DNA from: Leptospira ellinghausenii | GTDB taxonomy: Bacteria > Spirochaetota > Leptospiria > Leptospirales > Leptospiraceae | Length of the DNA stretch: 64,000 nt | Assembly: GCF_003114815.1 (NCBI RefSeq) | Contig: NZ_BFAZ01000006.1 | Coordinates: 186,001 to 250,000 of the forward strand | Direction of reading: 5' to 3' | Shown here: positions 55,495 through 64,000 of the stretch, in pieces | Layout: the number at the start of each line of letters is the position of its first letter | Numbering within the stretch: position 1 is the stretch's first letter | The notes under the pieces: model-generated | Seen by the model: the letters and a program-made list of their open reading frames with translations, nothing else | Database searches by the model: none | What the model was told of the DNA's origin: nothing | Position numbers and translations under genes: made by a program

Positions 55495-57129
55495 TTATTT
55501 TAGTTTCCAGAAACTTAGACTGGATTTTGCAAGCGACCAGAAACTAAGTCCTGATAGTATATAAAAAATTATGCTTGGTTCTTTCCATAATTTTTCCGCA
55601 TAATGCATTCCAAAATAGAAAAATAGTGTACCTAAAATTCCAAAAGTGAGAATTTCTCGAAGTTTTAACTCAGCCCATTTATGATCTTCCTTTGGCTGAA
55701 ATTCACCTCGATTCCATTTATACAAAAAATCGTTTAGTTCTTTTGGTAAAGAAAACAAACTCGTAAGAAACTCTTCCCCCTCATCCCGCCAAAGTTTCTT
55801 AAAACTACTTCCTTTAAGTACGATCTGTGAAAATGGTTTTTCCGCATATTCTATCATGGATCGTGTTGGATCTAAATAGGAGAAATTTCCAAGAAGTAAT
55901 GCTAATACTCTATGTAAACTTAGGAAATTTGGTGGTAGTTTTAAGCTGGCTAATAATTGTTTTAGGCTGACTTGGATTTCTTTTAAAAATCGGAGATCAT
56001 CACCTGGACGTAATGTATCTAAACTTAAGTTTCTAAAATGGTTTGTATCTGCTAAAATGCGATTTAGTTTTTCCAATGAGTATTTTACGATCTTGGTGAG
56101 TTCTTCTTTCGATAAAGATTCTGTGACGGCACCTAATTCATACATAGATTCCGCAACCAGATGGTAATCTTTCCGCATCGCTCCCACTAAAATTCGCTCG
56201 AGGATTTGTGTTTCTTCTTCGGAGATTGACTGAACTGCACCAAAATCGATTAAGCACAATTCTCCCGTTTCCATAAAAATCAAGTTCCCTGGATGAGGAT
56301 CTGCATGAAAAAAACGATACTCAAAAACCATTAAGATATAAGCTTTGATTAATTTTTCTAAATTTGGATTCCGTTTGGAATAAAGAGGTTCTCCTACTAA
56401 TTCAGTAATCTTCTTTCCTTCTACAAATTCAGTGACTAATGTATGCCGACCGCAGAGTTCCTCAATGGGATTGGGAATGTAAAAATCTTTTTCTAAAGCA
56501 AACATTTGTTTGAGGATTTTTAAATTCTTTAATTCGGTTCTAAGATCCAATTCAGCATGGATCATGGATTGTAATTGTTCGATCACCTCTTTCCCTGATA
56601 TTTTGAAAACAAAACGATCAATGATCCAAACAACTTTAGAAATCGTTTTTAGGTCCGACTTGGCTGTCTCTTCAATCCCTGGGTATAAAGTTTTAATTGC
56701 TACTTTTTTGCTTTGGTATGTTCCAATATGGACTTGGGCAGTGGATGCACTTGCATAGGATACTTTGTCTAATGTTTCAAAGAGCTCCGACATTGATTTT
56801 CCAAAATCTAACTCCCAACGCTCATTGATTTCAATAAAGTCTCTTGGAGGAATTTTATCTTGTAGGTCCTGTAATTCCCAAAGGAATTCTTCAGGTAGGA
56901 TATGAAACAGGTTACTGACAAATTGCCCAATTTTAATGTAAACTCCACCTAATTGAAAGAATAAGTTCTTAGTTTCGATCCCTTTCTTTTTTAGAAACAG
57001 AATCCGTTTTGTTTCATACTTCTCTTTTGAGGATATCCTTTTGAACCATTTCGTAAGATAAAGATATTGAAGGTATGTTTTGAAAACAAATGAATATATA
57101 GATACTGATCGATTCTTGTTTGGTTTCAT
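55495..57129 (-). CDS. ABC1/UbiB (AarF)-family atypical protein kinase
   Basis: 544 residues. The KxGQ-type motif YIKIGQFVSN, ATP-site Lys in KVAIKTLYPG, ELDLRTELKNLK, and the catalytic HADPHPGNLIFM and LIDFGAVQSI blocks are intact. Two hydrophobic C-terminal spans lie at about 500-540. Relatives regulate quinone or lipid synthesis. Its start is 3 nt after the oxidoreductase stop, so the two are probably co-transcribed. Confidence 0.9.
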   Translation of the reverse strand: MKPNKNRSVSIYSFVFKTYLQYLYLTKWFKRISSKEKYETKRILFLKKKGIETKNLFFQLGGVYIKIGQFVSNLFHILPEEFLWELQDLQDKIPPRDFIEINERWELDFGKSMSELFETLDKVSYASASTAQVHIGTYQSKKVAIKTLYPGIEETAKSDLKTISKVVWIIDRFVFKISGKEVIEQLQSMIHAELDLRTELKNLKILKQMFALEKDFYIPNPIEELCGRHTLVTEFVEGKKITELVGEPLYSKRNPNLEKLIKAYILMVFEYRFFHADPHPGNLIFMETGELCLIDFGAVQSISEEETQILERILVGAMRKDYHLVAESMYELGAVTESLSKEELTKIVKYSLEKLNRILADTNHFRNLSLDTLRPGDDLRFLKEIQVSLKQLLASLKLPPNFLSLHRVLALLLGNFSYLDPTRSMIEYAEKPFSQIVLKGSSFKKLWRDEGEEFLTSLFSLPKELNDFLYKWNRGEFQPKEDHKWAELKLREILTFGILGTLFFYFGMHYAEKLWKEPSIIFYILSGLSFWSLAKSSLSFWKLK

Positions 57130-57132
57130 GAT

Positions 57133-58167
57133 TTAGTGCCTGTAGATAGATTCGATACTTTCTAAAATTTGGATATTTTCGGACAATGTTCCTTCCATAT
57201 GATCTGATTTACCATGAATGACAGATTGGATTTCTTTATAAATTCCCAAAAACGCATTCGAAGATTCTGGTTTTGGAAACTGTTTGGGTTGGTATAATTT
57301 GAGGCTTTGGAATCCTTTATACAATTTAGAAGGAGCTGACTCAAAGAACTGAAATCCATCATTTGAACATATGATACGATGTGAACTTGTATGGATATCG
57401 ATTTCAAATTGGAAATAATCTCTGCCACCAGATACATCTAATACGATTTCAACATTGGGTTTAGACTCAAAACATGCAAAAGCCCTTGTTTCGACCATTC
57501 CTTTCTTTGGTCTTTCCATTTTTGCAAAAATGAGTTTTGGTTTTCCGACTAGCCAATGGATAAGATCCATTGCATGTGTTCCATCGTGGAGTAATGGACC
57601 ACCACCAAACTTAGAAAATGCGATACCTGGATTTTTTGCCGATGTGAAAACGGAAGCACGAATGGATTTAAGAATTCCGAAATTTCCTTTTTTTAATTCA
57701 TCTCTTACAAATACGTAACTTGGGTGGTATCTTCTTTCATGGTTGATCCATACCCTTGCTTTTTTTGCCTTTGCCAATTTTGCAATCGATTTTGCCCCTC
57801 TTTTGGACATAGCGACTGGTTTTTCTATCAGGAGGTTTTTTATACCAAGTTGTAAACATTTCTTCGCATAAAATTCATGGGTATGGCTCGGGGTTGCAAT
57901 GATGGCTAAATCAATTGTCGAAGAATTGTTTTTTACATAGGGGCCTGGAAAAACTGTTTCCGACTGAGTTTTCCATTGGTTTTGGAATTCTAAACAAACC
58001 TCAGGACTTGTATCAAAACCAAACAGAAAGTCAAATTGGCTTTTCCCCCAATCAGACATGAGCACACCCATATGAGTGCATGGTTTTTTCCGATATGGGT
58101 CCTTTTCCAACTTGGATGCGATTCGACCAAGACCAATGAGAATCGTTTTGATTTTAGTTGGTTTCAT
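57133..58167 (-). CDS. Gfo/Idh/MocA-family NAD(P)-dependent oxidoreductase
   Basis: 344 residues. Rossmann start KTILIGLGRIASKLEKDP, the family EKP motif in LLIEKPVAMSKRGA, and the barrel segment WINHERRYHPSYV with GGGPLLHDGTHAMDLIHWLVG (catalytic-type His) are clear. It would oxidise or reduce a sugar or inositol-like substrate; the neighbours suggest a cell-surface sugar but this is a guess. Its start lies 51 bp from the divergent murF start. Confidence 0.88.
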   Translation of the reverse strand: MKPTKIKTILIGLGRIASKLEKDPYRKKPCTHMGVLMSDWGKSQFDFLFGFDTSPEVCLEFQNQWKTQSETVFPGPYVKNNSSTIDLAIIATPSHTHEFYAKKCLQLGIKNLLIEKPVAMSKRGAKSIAKLAKAKKARVWINHERRYHPSYVFVRDELKKGNFGILKSIRASVFTSAKNPGIAFSKFGGGPLLHDGTHAMDLIHWLVGKPKLIFAKMERPKKGMVETRAFACFESKPNVEIVLDVSGGRDYFQFEIDIHTSSHRIICSNDGFQFFESAPSKLYKGFQSLKLYQPKQFPKPESSNAFLGIYKEIQSVIHGKSDHMEGTLSENIQILESIESIYRH

Positions 58168-58218
58168 GTAAGTTTTTCTTTAAAATCTTTCTTTCTTGGA
58201 GAATCTGGCTTAGAAGCT

Positions 58219-59598
58219 ATGATCGCACCATTTGAATATTCCCTGTCAACTATTCTTAGTTTGTTTTCGATGAAACCAGATTGGGAGAATCCAAAGAATC
58301 CAAAATTTCGATGGATTTCTACCTCATCTCGGGAAATCAAAAAGGACTCTCTTTTTGTCCCTCTTCGTGCCGAACGTGATGGCCATCAGTTTATTGCAGA
58401 CGCTTTAAAAGCGGGAGCTTCTGGATTTTTATGTGAGAAAAATCATCCCATTCTCAAATCATTATCAAAAGAAGACCAAAAAAAAGCAATTTTTGTCAAA
58501 GATACTTTGATAGCATTAGGAAAACTATCAAATTACCATAGAAATCGTTTTAACCCGACCATCCTTGCCATCACTGGTTCCTCAGGTAAAACTACCACAA
58601 AAGATCTATTAGGTGCACTTTTTTCTTATTTGGATTCTAAATCGATTGTGATAACAGAAAAGAATTACAATAATGAAATTGGTGTTCCCTTTACTCTCTT
58701 TCGAATCACAGAACTGACTAGAGTTGTTATCTGTGAAATGGGAATGAACCACCGAGGAGAGATAGAAAGATTATCAAAAATTGCAGAACCTAGTCATGCT
58801 TTGATCACCAATATTGGTTCGGCACATATCGAAAACCTAAAATCCAGAGAAAATATAGCAGAGGAAAAATCAGATATTATATTAGGGTTACGAAATTCTG
58901 GTGTACTCTTTGTTCCAGATGATTTGGATTTTTTGGATCGAATCAAACAAAAGTCAAAAAAACAAAAAGTTAAAGTAGTTGTTTGGAAACACACAAAAAA
59001 TCCAGAACTAAAAATCAATTCCATTGAAAAAAATGGATTCCATCTACAATGGAAAAAAGAATCCATCCATTGGAGAATTCCAGGTTCCAAACTTCTCAGT
59101 AATGTACGTGGGATGATAGCTGTTGGTGCTCATTTTGGAATCTCTGATCTTCAAATGAAACGGGCGATCCAAACTTATAAAAGTCCCAACAAACGACTGA
59201 ACATTAAAAAAGGGTATTATACCATCATCGATGACAGTTATAATGCAAATCCAGAGTCTGTTTTATCAAGTATAGATGCAAGTGTGCAATATGCTCAAGG
59301 AAAGGAAATTGTTTGGGTATTGGGGACTATGAAAGAACTAGGAAAGTTTTCCAAATATTACCATGAAAAGATTGGTAAAGAATTGGAAAAAATCGGGAAA
59401 GGAACCTTGCTAGCATTTGGTGAAGATACGATTTCAATGGTAAAACAATTTTCACGTGGAAAGTATTTTCAAGATAAACAAGGAATCATTTCTTATATCA
59501 AAAATGAGGTTCCGAAAGGTGCAGTGATTTTAATCAAAGGATCTAGGTCTATGAAAATGGAAGAAATTACCACTGAACTTGATTCATTTAAAGGTTGA
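58219..59598 (+). CDS. murF: UDP-N-acetylmuramoyl-tripeptide--D-alanyl-D-alanine ligase
   Basis: 459 residues from ATG 58219; upstream in-frame starts would overlap the divergent oxidoreductase gene. The N-terminal domain has the MurF-type TSSREIKKDSLFVPLRAERD then GHQFI and FLCEKNHP. ATP loop AITGSSGKTTTKDLLG, then CEMGMNHRGEIERLS and IDDSYNANPESVLSSI are diagnostic. It adds D-Ala-D-Ala to the UDP-MurNAc tripeptide in the cytoplasm. It is separated from murC/murG here by the purE-purK pair and lies on the opposite strand. Confidence 0.94.
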   Translation: MIAPFEYSLSTILSLFSMKPDWENPKNPKFRWISTSSREIKKDSLFVPLRAERDGHQFIADALKAGASGFLCEKNHPILKSLSKEDQKKAIFVKDTLIALGKLSNYHRNRFNPTILAITGSSGKTTTKDLLGALFSYLDSKSIVITEKNYNNEIGVPFTLFRITELTRVVICEMGMNHRGEIERLSKIAEPSHALITNIGSAHIENLKSRENIAEEKSDIILGLRNSGVLFVPDDLDFLDRIKQKSKKQKVKVVVWKHTKNPELKINSIEKNGFHLQWKKESIHWRIPGSKLLSNVRGMIAVGAHFGISDLQMKRAIQTYKSPNKRLNIKKGYYTIIDDSYNANPESVLSSIDASVQYAQGKEIVWVLGTMKELGKFSKYYHEKIGKELEKIGKGTLLAFGEDTISMVKQFSRGKYFQDKQGIISYIKNEVPKGAVILIKGSRSMKMEEITTELDSFKG

Positions 59599-59628
59599 TT
59601 GCGAAATAGGTTTTTTTAGATTCAACGT

Positions 59629-60126
59629 ATGACAAACCTTGTGCCAAAAGTTGCAGTGATTATGGGATCCTTTTCTGATTGGGATACCATGAAGGAAACC
59701 TGTGAAATCCTCACTGAATTTGGTATTCCATTTGAGAAAGAAATTGTTTCTGCTCACCGTTCGCCAGAACGAATGTTTGAATTTGCAAAAAATGCCAAAT
59801 CAAATGGATTTGCTGTCATCATTGCAGGAGCTGGTGGTGCTGCCCATCTTCCAGGAATGACAGCTTCACTTACCACCCTACCCGTGTTAGGTGTGCCGAT
59901 TTTATCGAAAGCTTTAAATGGAATGGATAGTTTGCTTTCCATTGTACAGATGCCAAAAGGAGTTCCAGTGGGAACACTTGCCATTGGAACCAGTGGGGCA
60001 GCCAATGCAGGTTTACTTGCTGTCCGTATCATTTCTCTACTCGATCCGAAACTTTCTAAAAAACTAGAAGAATATGCAAATACAAATCGGATCTCTGCTC
60101 TTTCAAAAAATGACCAACTGGTTTAG
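59629..60126 (+). CDS. purE: N5-carboxyaminoimidazole ribonucleotide mutase
   Basis: 165 residues. [18 protein letters not shown], the class I PurE signature [12 protein letters not shown] with its catalytic His, [18 protein letters not shown] and [15 protein letters not shown] are all present. It converts N5-CAIR to CAIR in purine synthesis. The SAHR form and linked purK mark the two-step bacterial route. It lies 9 nt before purK. Confidence 0.97.
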   Translation: MTNLVPKVAVIMGSFSDWDTMKETCEILTEFGIPFEKEIVSAHRSPERMFEFAKNAKSNGFAVIIAGAGGAAHLPGMTASLTTLPVLGVPILSKALNGMDSLLSIVQMPKGVPVGTLAIGTSGAANAGLLAVRIISLLDPKLSKKLEEYANTNRISALSKNDQLV

Positions 60127-60135
60127 GGAATTGAA

Positions 60136-61233
60136 ATGAAACTTGGCGTTTTGGGTTCAGGCCAGTTAGGTCAAATGATGTGTTTAGAAGCAATTCCGCT
60201 TGGTCATGAATTTTATTGTTATTCACCAGATCAAAATTCACCTTCGCAGAAAGTTGGTGCAAGGGAGACTGTCGCTTCCTACGAATCCTCTGAGCATTTG
60301 AAAAAATTTTTAGATACAATTGATGTATTAAGTTTTGAATTTGAAAATATTCCAAAACAAACTCTGGAATTTCTAAAACAACAAAAGGATACTCCGGTTT
60401 ATCCGCCTGCACAAGCACTGATCATTGCCCAAGATCGTTTTTTAGAAAAATCGCATTTCAGAAAACTTGGATTTCGTACTGCTGAATATTTTCATTTAAC
60501 GAAAGACAGTTCTAAATTTGAGATATCAATTCCTTTTCCATGGATCATCAAAACTTTGCGTTTTGGTTATGATGGCAAAGGACAAGTGAAAATTCAGAAT
60601 CGAACGGATTACAAAGTATTTTTAGAGAATGCCTTCCAAAATGTTGGTTCTGAATACCTAATTGAAGAAGTAATTCCGTTTCAAAAAGAAATCAGCATCA
60701 TTTTAACTCGATTTCAAAATGGAGACATTGTTTGTTATGGTGCTGTAGAAAATGAACACAAACATCACATCTTAGATCTATCAATTTTTCCTGCAAGGAT
60801 TCCCATTGGTCTCAATTTAGAATCGATTGAACTTGCTTCAAAACTTGCTCTGTCATTACAGTATGTAGGAACGATGGGTGTTGAATTTTTTGTAAAAGAC
60901 AATTTATTGTATTTAAATGAATTTGCTCCTAGACCACATAACACTGGTCACTATACTCAAGATTGCCAAAGTTTTTCTCAATTTTACCTGCATGTGCAGG
61001 CAATTTCTGGAAACACTCCACCTTCAGATGTAAGACCAAAACCCACATTAATGAAAAACATTTTGGGTAACCAGTATGAAGAAAGTTTGGAAATCACAAA
61101 GGAACTCTTAAAAGACGATCGATACCGTTTACATTTATATGGAAAAGAAGAAGCAAAACCGGGCAGGAAAATGGGTCATATGAATTTTAAGGGAACACTG
61201 GAAGAAGTAAACCCCCTATTCCATGAGTTATGA
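60136..61233 (+). CDS. purK: N5-carboxyaminoimidazole ribonucleotide synthetase
   Basis: 365 residues, ATP-grasp fold. The start KLGVLGSGQLGQMMCLEA is the PurK Rossmann-like opening; FPWIIKTLRFGYDGKGQVKI carries the ATP-grasp lysines, FQKEISIILTR and YLNEFAPRPHNTGHYT complete the site. It uses ATP and bicarbonate to make N5-CAIR, the PurE substrate. It meets murC tail to tail with 10 bp between. Confidence 0.97.
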   Translation: MKLGVLGSGQLGQMMCLEAIPLGHEFYCYSPDQNSPSQKVGARETVASYESSEHLKKFLDTIDVLSFEFENIPKQTLEFLKQQKDTPVYPPAQALIIAQDRFLEKSHFRKLGFRTAEYFHLTKDSSKFEISIPFPWIIKTLRFGYDGKGQVKIQNRTDYKVFLENAFQNVGSEYLIEEVIPFQKEISIILTRFQNGDIVCYGAVENEHKHHILDLSIFPARIPIGLNLESIELASKLALSLQYVGTMGVEFFVKDNLLYLNEFAPRPHNTGHYTQDCQSFSQFYLHVQAISGNTPPSDVRPKPTLMKNILGNQYEESLEITKELLKDDRYRLHLYGKEEAKPGRKMGHMNFKGTLEEVNPLFHEL

Positions 61234-61243
61234 TCTAAACTTT

Positions 61244-62671
61244 CTAGTGTTGTCCATTTAATAACTGAGTTCCCCAATCTCTCACGTTTCCTGCTCCTAA
61301 ACAAAGGAGTAAATCACCTTTCTGCAATTTAGATTGGATTTTCATTAAATCTTCCTCCATCAAACCTGGCAAAAGAACTGTTTTGGTTTTGTCTAAAAAC
61401 GGCAGAAAACTCATCGAAGAAATCCCTTCAATTTGACTTTCTCCAGCAGAATAAATGGGCAATAGGTACAAAAAATCTGCTCCTGTTAATGAATCAGCAA
61501 GATCATTTAACAACAGCTTGGTTCTAGTATACCGATGTGGTTGGAATACAACATGAAGTTTCCCGTTTGCCTTATTTTTCTCTTTTAAAGAATTGATCAC
61601 CATACGAATTTCAGTTGGATGATGTCCATAATCATCGATGACAGTTACACCATTCCAGGTGCCTAAAATTTCCTGCCTTCGTTTCACTCCAATGTATCGA
61701 GATAGGATTTCAATCGACTTTGATGGAGTAATTCCTAATTTTAAAGCACAAGTGAGAGCAACTAGTCCATTGGTTAAATAATGGATACCAGGAAAAGGTA
61801 AGGTAAGTGAATATTTTTCATTTTTGAATACAAAATACAAACAATCGGAAGAGATTTCATATTCAATCACAGTGATTTGAGATTGGTAGTTAGATACAAA
61901 ATATTGGAACCATTTTTCATAAGTTTGTTCTTTGGTTACGAGGAGACTCAGGCGAAATCCTTTATCAAAAACAACCGTTTTATAATTTGATTCTAAGACG
62001 GAGGTGATACCTGGGTCACGAGCAAACAAAACAACTTCTCCTGGAACATCAAATCCCATGTATGTTAGGAATGCTTGTTCCAGTTTTTCTCGAGTGTGAT
62101 AGTAGTCCAAGTGATCGTTATCGATATTGGTAAGCAGACGAAAATTGGCTTTGTGTTTTAAGAATGTACCATCTGATTCGTCTGATTCATAAACTGCGTA
62201 TTCACCTGTTCCAATTTTTCCACCTCTTTTTTGTAACAAACTCGTATCACCACCAATCATGATTGTTGGATTTAGTCCCATTTCAGTTAAAATTTGAGAT
62301 ACCATCGTTGTTGTAGAAGTTTTACCGTGGCTACCAGCGACGGAGATGGATTTTTGATTGGAAACAAGCAGGTGCATAAACTCAGATCGGTGTTTCAAAG
62401 GAATGTTTTGTTCCTTAATCCGATGGAAGACTTCCTTGTGTTTGTCATTGATGGCAGAACTGTATACAACCATCTGAATTCCATTTAAAGGAATTTCTCC
62501 AATGGAATGGTACAAAATCACCCCACGCTCTTTTAGATAATCAGTTGTATCAGAATTTTTTTGATCGTAACCAAGGACTTGTATTTGTAAATCGAGCGCC
62601 ATATGGGCTAAACTCGACATTCCACTACCACCAATTCCTAAAAATAAGATAGGTCCCTTTATCATTTCCAA
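61244..62671 (-). CDS. murC: UDP-N-acetylmuramate--L-alanine ligase
   Basis: 475 residues. The start FLGIGGSGMSSLAHMALD is the Mur N-terminal dinucleotide-type fold; ISVAGSHGKTSTTTMVSQI is the ATP loop, and ESDESDGTFLKHKANFRLLT and VIDDYGHHPTEIRMVI are MurC-type. It adds L-Ala to UDP-MurNAc, the first amino acid of the stem peptide. MurC is preferred over Mpl because the adjacent genes are murG and ftsW. It starts 3 nt after the murG stop. Confidence 0.94.
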   Translation of the reverse strand: MEMIKGPILFLGIGGSGMSSLAHMALDLQIQVLGYDQKNSDTTDYLKERGVILYHSIGEIPLNGIQMVVYSSAINDKHKEVFHRIKEQNIPLKHRSEFMHLLVSNQKSISVAGSHGKTSTTTMVSQILTEMGLNPTIMIGGDTSLLQKRGGKIGTGEYAVYESDESDGTFLKHKANFRLLTNIDNDHLDYYHTREKLEQAFLTYMGFDVPGEVVLFARDPGITSVLESNYKTVVFDKGFRLSLLVTKEQTYEKWFQYFVSNYQSQITVIEYEISSDCLYFVFKNEKYSLTLPFPGIHYLTNGLVALTCALKLGITPSKSIEILSRYIGVKRRQEILGTWNGVTVIDDYGHHPTEIRMVINSLKEKNKANGKLHVVFQPHRYTRTKLLLNDLADSLTGADFLYLLPIYSAGESQIEGISSMSFLPFLDKTKTVLLPGLMEEDLMKIQSKLQKGDLLLCLGAGNVRDWGTQLLNGQH

Positions 62672-62674
62672 GGC

Positions 62675-63760
62675 CTATTTTGTTTCCGAAAAAAAATAAG
62701 AAACAGTTTGGTAAGCCGCATTCACATTGGATAGTGCTAAACTGACATGACCCATTTCTCGTAACACTTCTGAATGATCTTTCCAAGATAACAGGAATTT
62801 AACCAATTGTGTCGGATCATCACTCGTTGAATGAATGGTGACTGCCGCACCTTCTTTCTCCAGATAGTTGGCGTTTGCCTTTTGGTGGTTATCAGCCGCG
62901 AAAGGATAAGGTATTAAAATCATAGGCAAACCAAAAACCAAACACTCGGCAACAACACCTGCACCCGATCTGGCTACAACCAAATTTGCCCACTCATAAT
63001 TTGGTTTCATGTCATTGGCATACGAGATAATCTCTGTATCATCATTTGCTTTTTTCTTGGTTTCGTCATAAAGGTTTGTTCCAGTTAACAAACGAAATTT
63101 ATATTTATTTGCAATTTCAGTATTTTCCATCGCCTTCAGTATCATTTGGTTAAGTTGTCTTGCACCTTGTGATCCACCTAACACGAGAACATTGATTGTG
63201 TTCTTTTTACCTTCATGTAAGTTTTCATTTTGGCGGATGTTTAGATGTTCTGGAACAACTCGTTTTCGAATTGGATTTCCAATGACCTTACCAGGGATTT
63301 TAAATTCTTCTACGGTGGGAAAACTAAATGCAATTTTTTTAGCAAATTTTGCAAATACACGAGTGATTTTTCCAGGAACACAATTTTGCTCACAAAGATA
63401 CAATGGTTTTCTAAAAAGGATGGCATATAGAATTGCTGGTAAACTGGAATACCCACCCATACCGATGACTGCATTTATGTGTAACCTTCGGAATACAAAA
63501 ATGGTTTTGATAAATGGTAAAATGAATAAAATAGGATAAACAATTGTTTTGATTCCGCCCAATTGGGGGATATTGTGCCAAATTACTTCACAAGGAGGAT
63601 TTAGAAGGTCAGGATTGTTTTGGTTTCGAACAAGTGAATGGATGTAAACAGATTCAAAACCAAACACATTTATTTTTTCACTTAGTATCTCTGCAAGTGC
63701 CACACCTGGTGAGATATGCCCACCGGTTCCACCTGCTGCAATCAATATCGATCCATTCAT
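62675..63760 (-). CDS. murG: Undecaprenyldiphospho-muramoylpentapeptide beta-N-acetylglucosaminyltransferase
   Basis: 361 residues. [20 protein letters not shown] is the first MurG G-loop, [14 protein letters not shown] and [20 protein letters not shown] follow, then [14 protein letters not shown] and [19 protein letters not shown] for UDP-GlcNAc binding. It converts lipid I to lipid II at the inner face of the membrane. Its start overlaps the ftsW end by 4 bp. Confidence 0.97.
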   Translation of the reverse strand: MNGSILIAAGGTGGHISPGVALAEILSEKINVFGFESVYIHSLVRNQNNPDLLNPPCEVIWHNIPQLGGIKTIVYPILFILPFIKTIFVFRRLHINAVIGMGGYSSLPAILYAILFRKPLYLCEQNCVPGKITRVFAKFAKKIAFSFPTVEEFKIPGKVIGNPIRKRVVPEHLNIRQNENLHEGKKNTINVLVLGGSQGARQLNQMILKAMENTEIANKYKFRLLTGTNLYDETKKKANDDTEIISYANDMKPNYEWANLVVARSGAGVVAECLVFGLPMILIPYPFAADNHQKANANYLEKEGAAVTIHSTSDDPTQLVKFLLSWKDHSEVLREMGHVSLALSNVNAAYQTVSYFFSETK

Positions 63761-64000
63761 ACGACCAAATTCTCTTTACACGTAATGTTGGCAAGAATTC
63801 CGAAGAGGATAAAAATTGTAAGTAAGGAAGAACCACCATAACTTAAGAAAGGAAGAGAAATTCCCGTCACAGGAACAATTCCAGTGATCACAAATAAGTT
63901 TAAAATGGTTTGGAATCCAAATAAAATGAGAATCCCAGCACCTAAAAAATAACCCAATTTATCTTTGGTTCTTTGTAAGAGTAAAAAAATTCGAACCATC
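63757..64000 (-). CDS. ftsW: FtsW-type lipid II polymerase, C-terminal part
   Basis: The last 80 residues of a leftward gene whose start lies beyond the window. [20 protein letters not shown] then [20 protein letters not shown] is the strongly conserved SEDS-family C-terminal segment. Two membrane spans are visible. FtsW rather than RodA is inferred from the adjacent murG and murC. It belongs to the division and cell-wall cluster. Confidence 0.88.
   Translation of the reverse strand, partial: MVRIFLLLQRTKDKLGYFLGAGILILFGFQTILNLFVITGIVPVTGISLPFLSYGGSSLLTIFILFGILANITCKENLVV

Overview
The window looks like chromosomal DNA of a spirochaete of the genus Leptospira, perhaps a saprophytic species. 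This is inferred from moderately low GC, many secreted proteins with loose spirochaete-type lipoboxes, a double-membrane cell plan (LptD, LspA, an O-antigen-type priming transferase) and rich PP2C/STAS and c-di-GMP signalling. I could not run a search, so the species is not fixed. Coding density is very high, no intergenic gap exceeds about 175 bp, and I see no rRNA, tRNA, CRISPR array, insertion sequence or prophage.

Layout. 1-4959: the tail of a succinate dehydrogenase/fumarate reductase iron-sulfur subunit, a strong two-way terminator, then leftward genes for a secreted protein, a glycosyltransferase, a PLP enzyme and LepA. 5082-12358: rightward eno, an FtsB-like gene, clpP, a YheT-type hydrolase, then tldD-tldE with a DUF4416 gene and a lipoprotein. 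12369-15925: a polyprenol-kinase-like gene with a STAS gene, a coiled-coil protein, a SurA-like lipoprotein and a duplicated-HTH regulator. 16027-21350: an NSS transporter with a 38-residue MetS-type small subunit, a DinG-type helicase, and two proteins of unknown role. 21410-27890: asnS, then the overlapping chain folD, AXE1-like, cysS, TrmH-family methyltransferase, lipase lipoprotein. 27899-36528: a leftward six-gene operon read lptD, sugar transferase, gatC, gatA, hisF, sodium symporter.

36702-49992 is rich in signalling: a receiver-kinase, UvrD helicase, MORN lipoprotein, M48 protease, PAS-GGDEF-EAL protein, a 59-residue ORF, a STAS protein, a TPR protein, a membrane PP2C phosphatase and a PrsW-type protease. 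50054-54791 holds a VWA (CoxE-like)/MoxR pair divergent from a large unknown protein that is coupled to a nitrilase-fold protein lacking its catalytic cysteine. 54910-64000 carries lspA, an ABC1/UbiB kinase, an oxidoreductase, murF, purE-purK, and leftward ftsW-murG-murC.

Themes. Much of the window serves the envelope: peptidoglycan precursors (MurF, MurC, MurG, FtsW), LPS (LptD and the priming transferase) and lipoproteins (LspA). Translation is served by AsnS, CysS, GatC/GatA, LepA and an rRNA methyltransferase. The items most worth a second look are enzymes that keep their fold but lose a key residue (nitrilase-like, AXE1-like, DinG-like), the MoxR/VWA/unknown-protein module, the LptD with a single cysteine, and two genes too short for ordinary ORF cut-offs.
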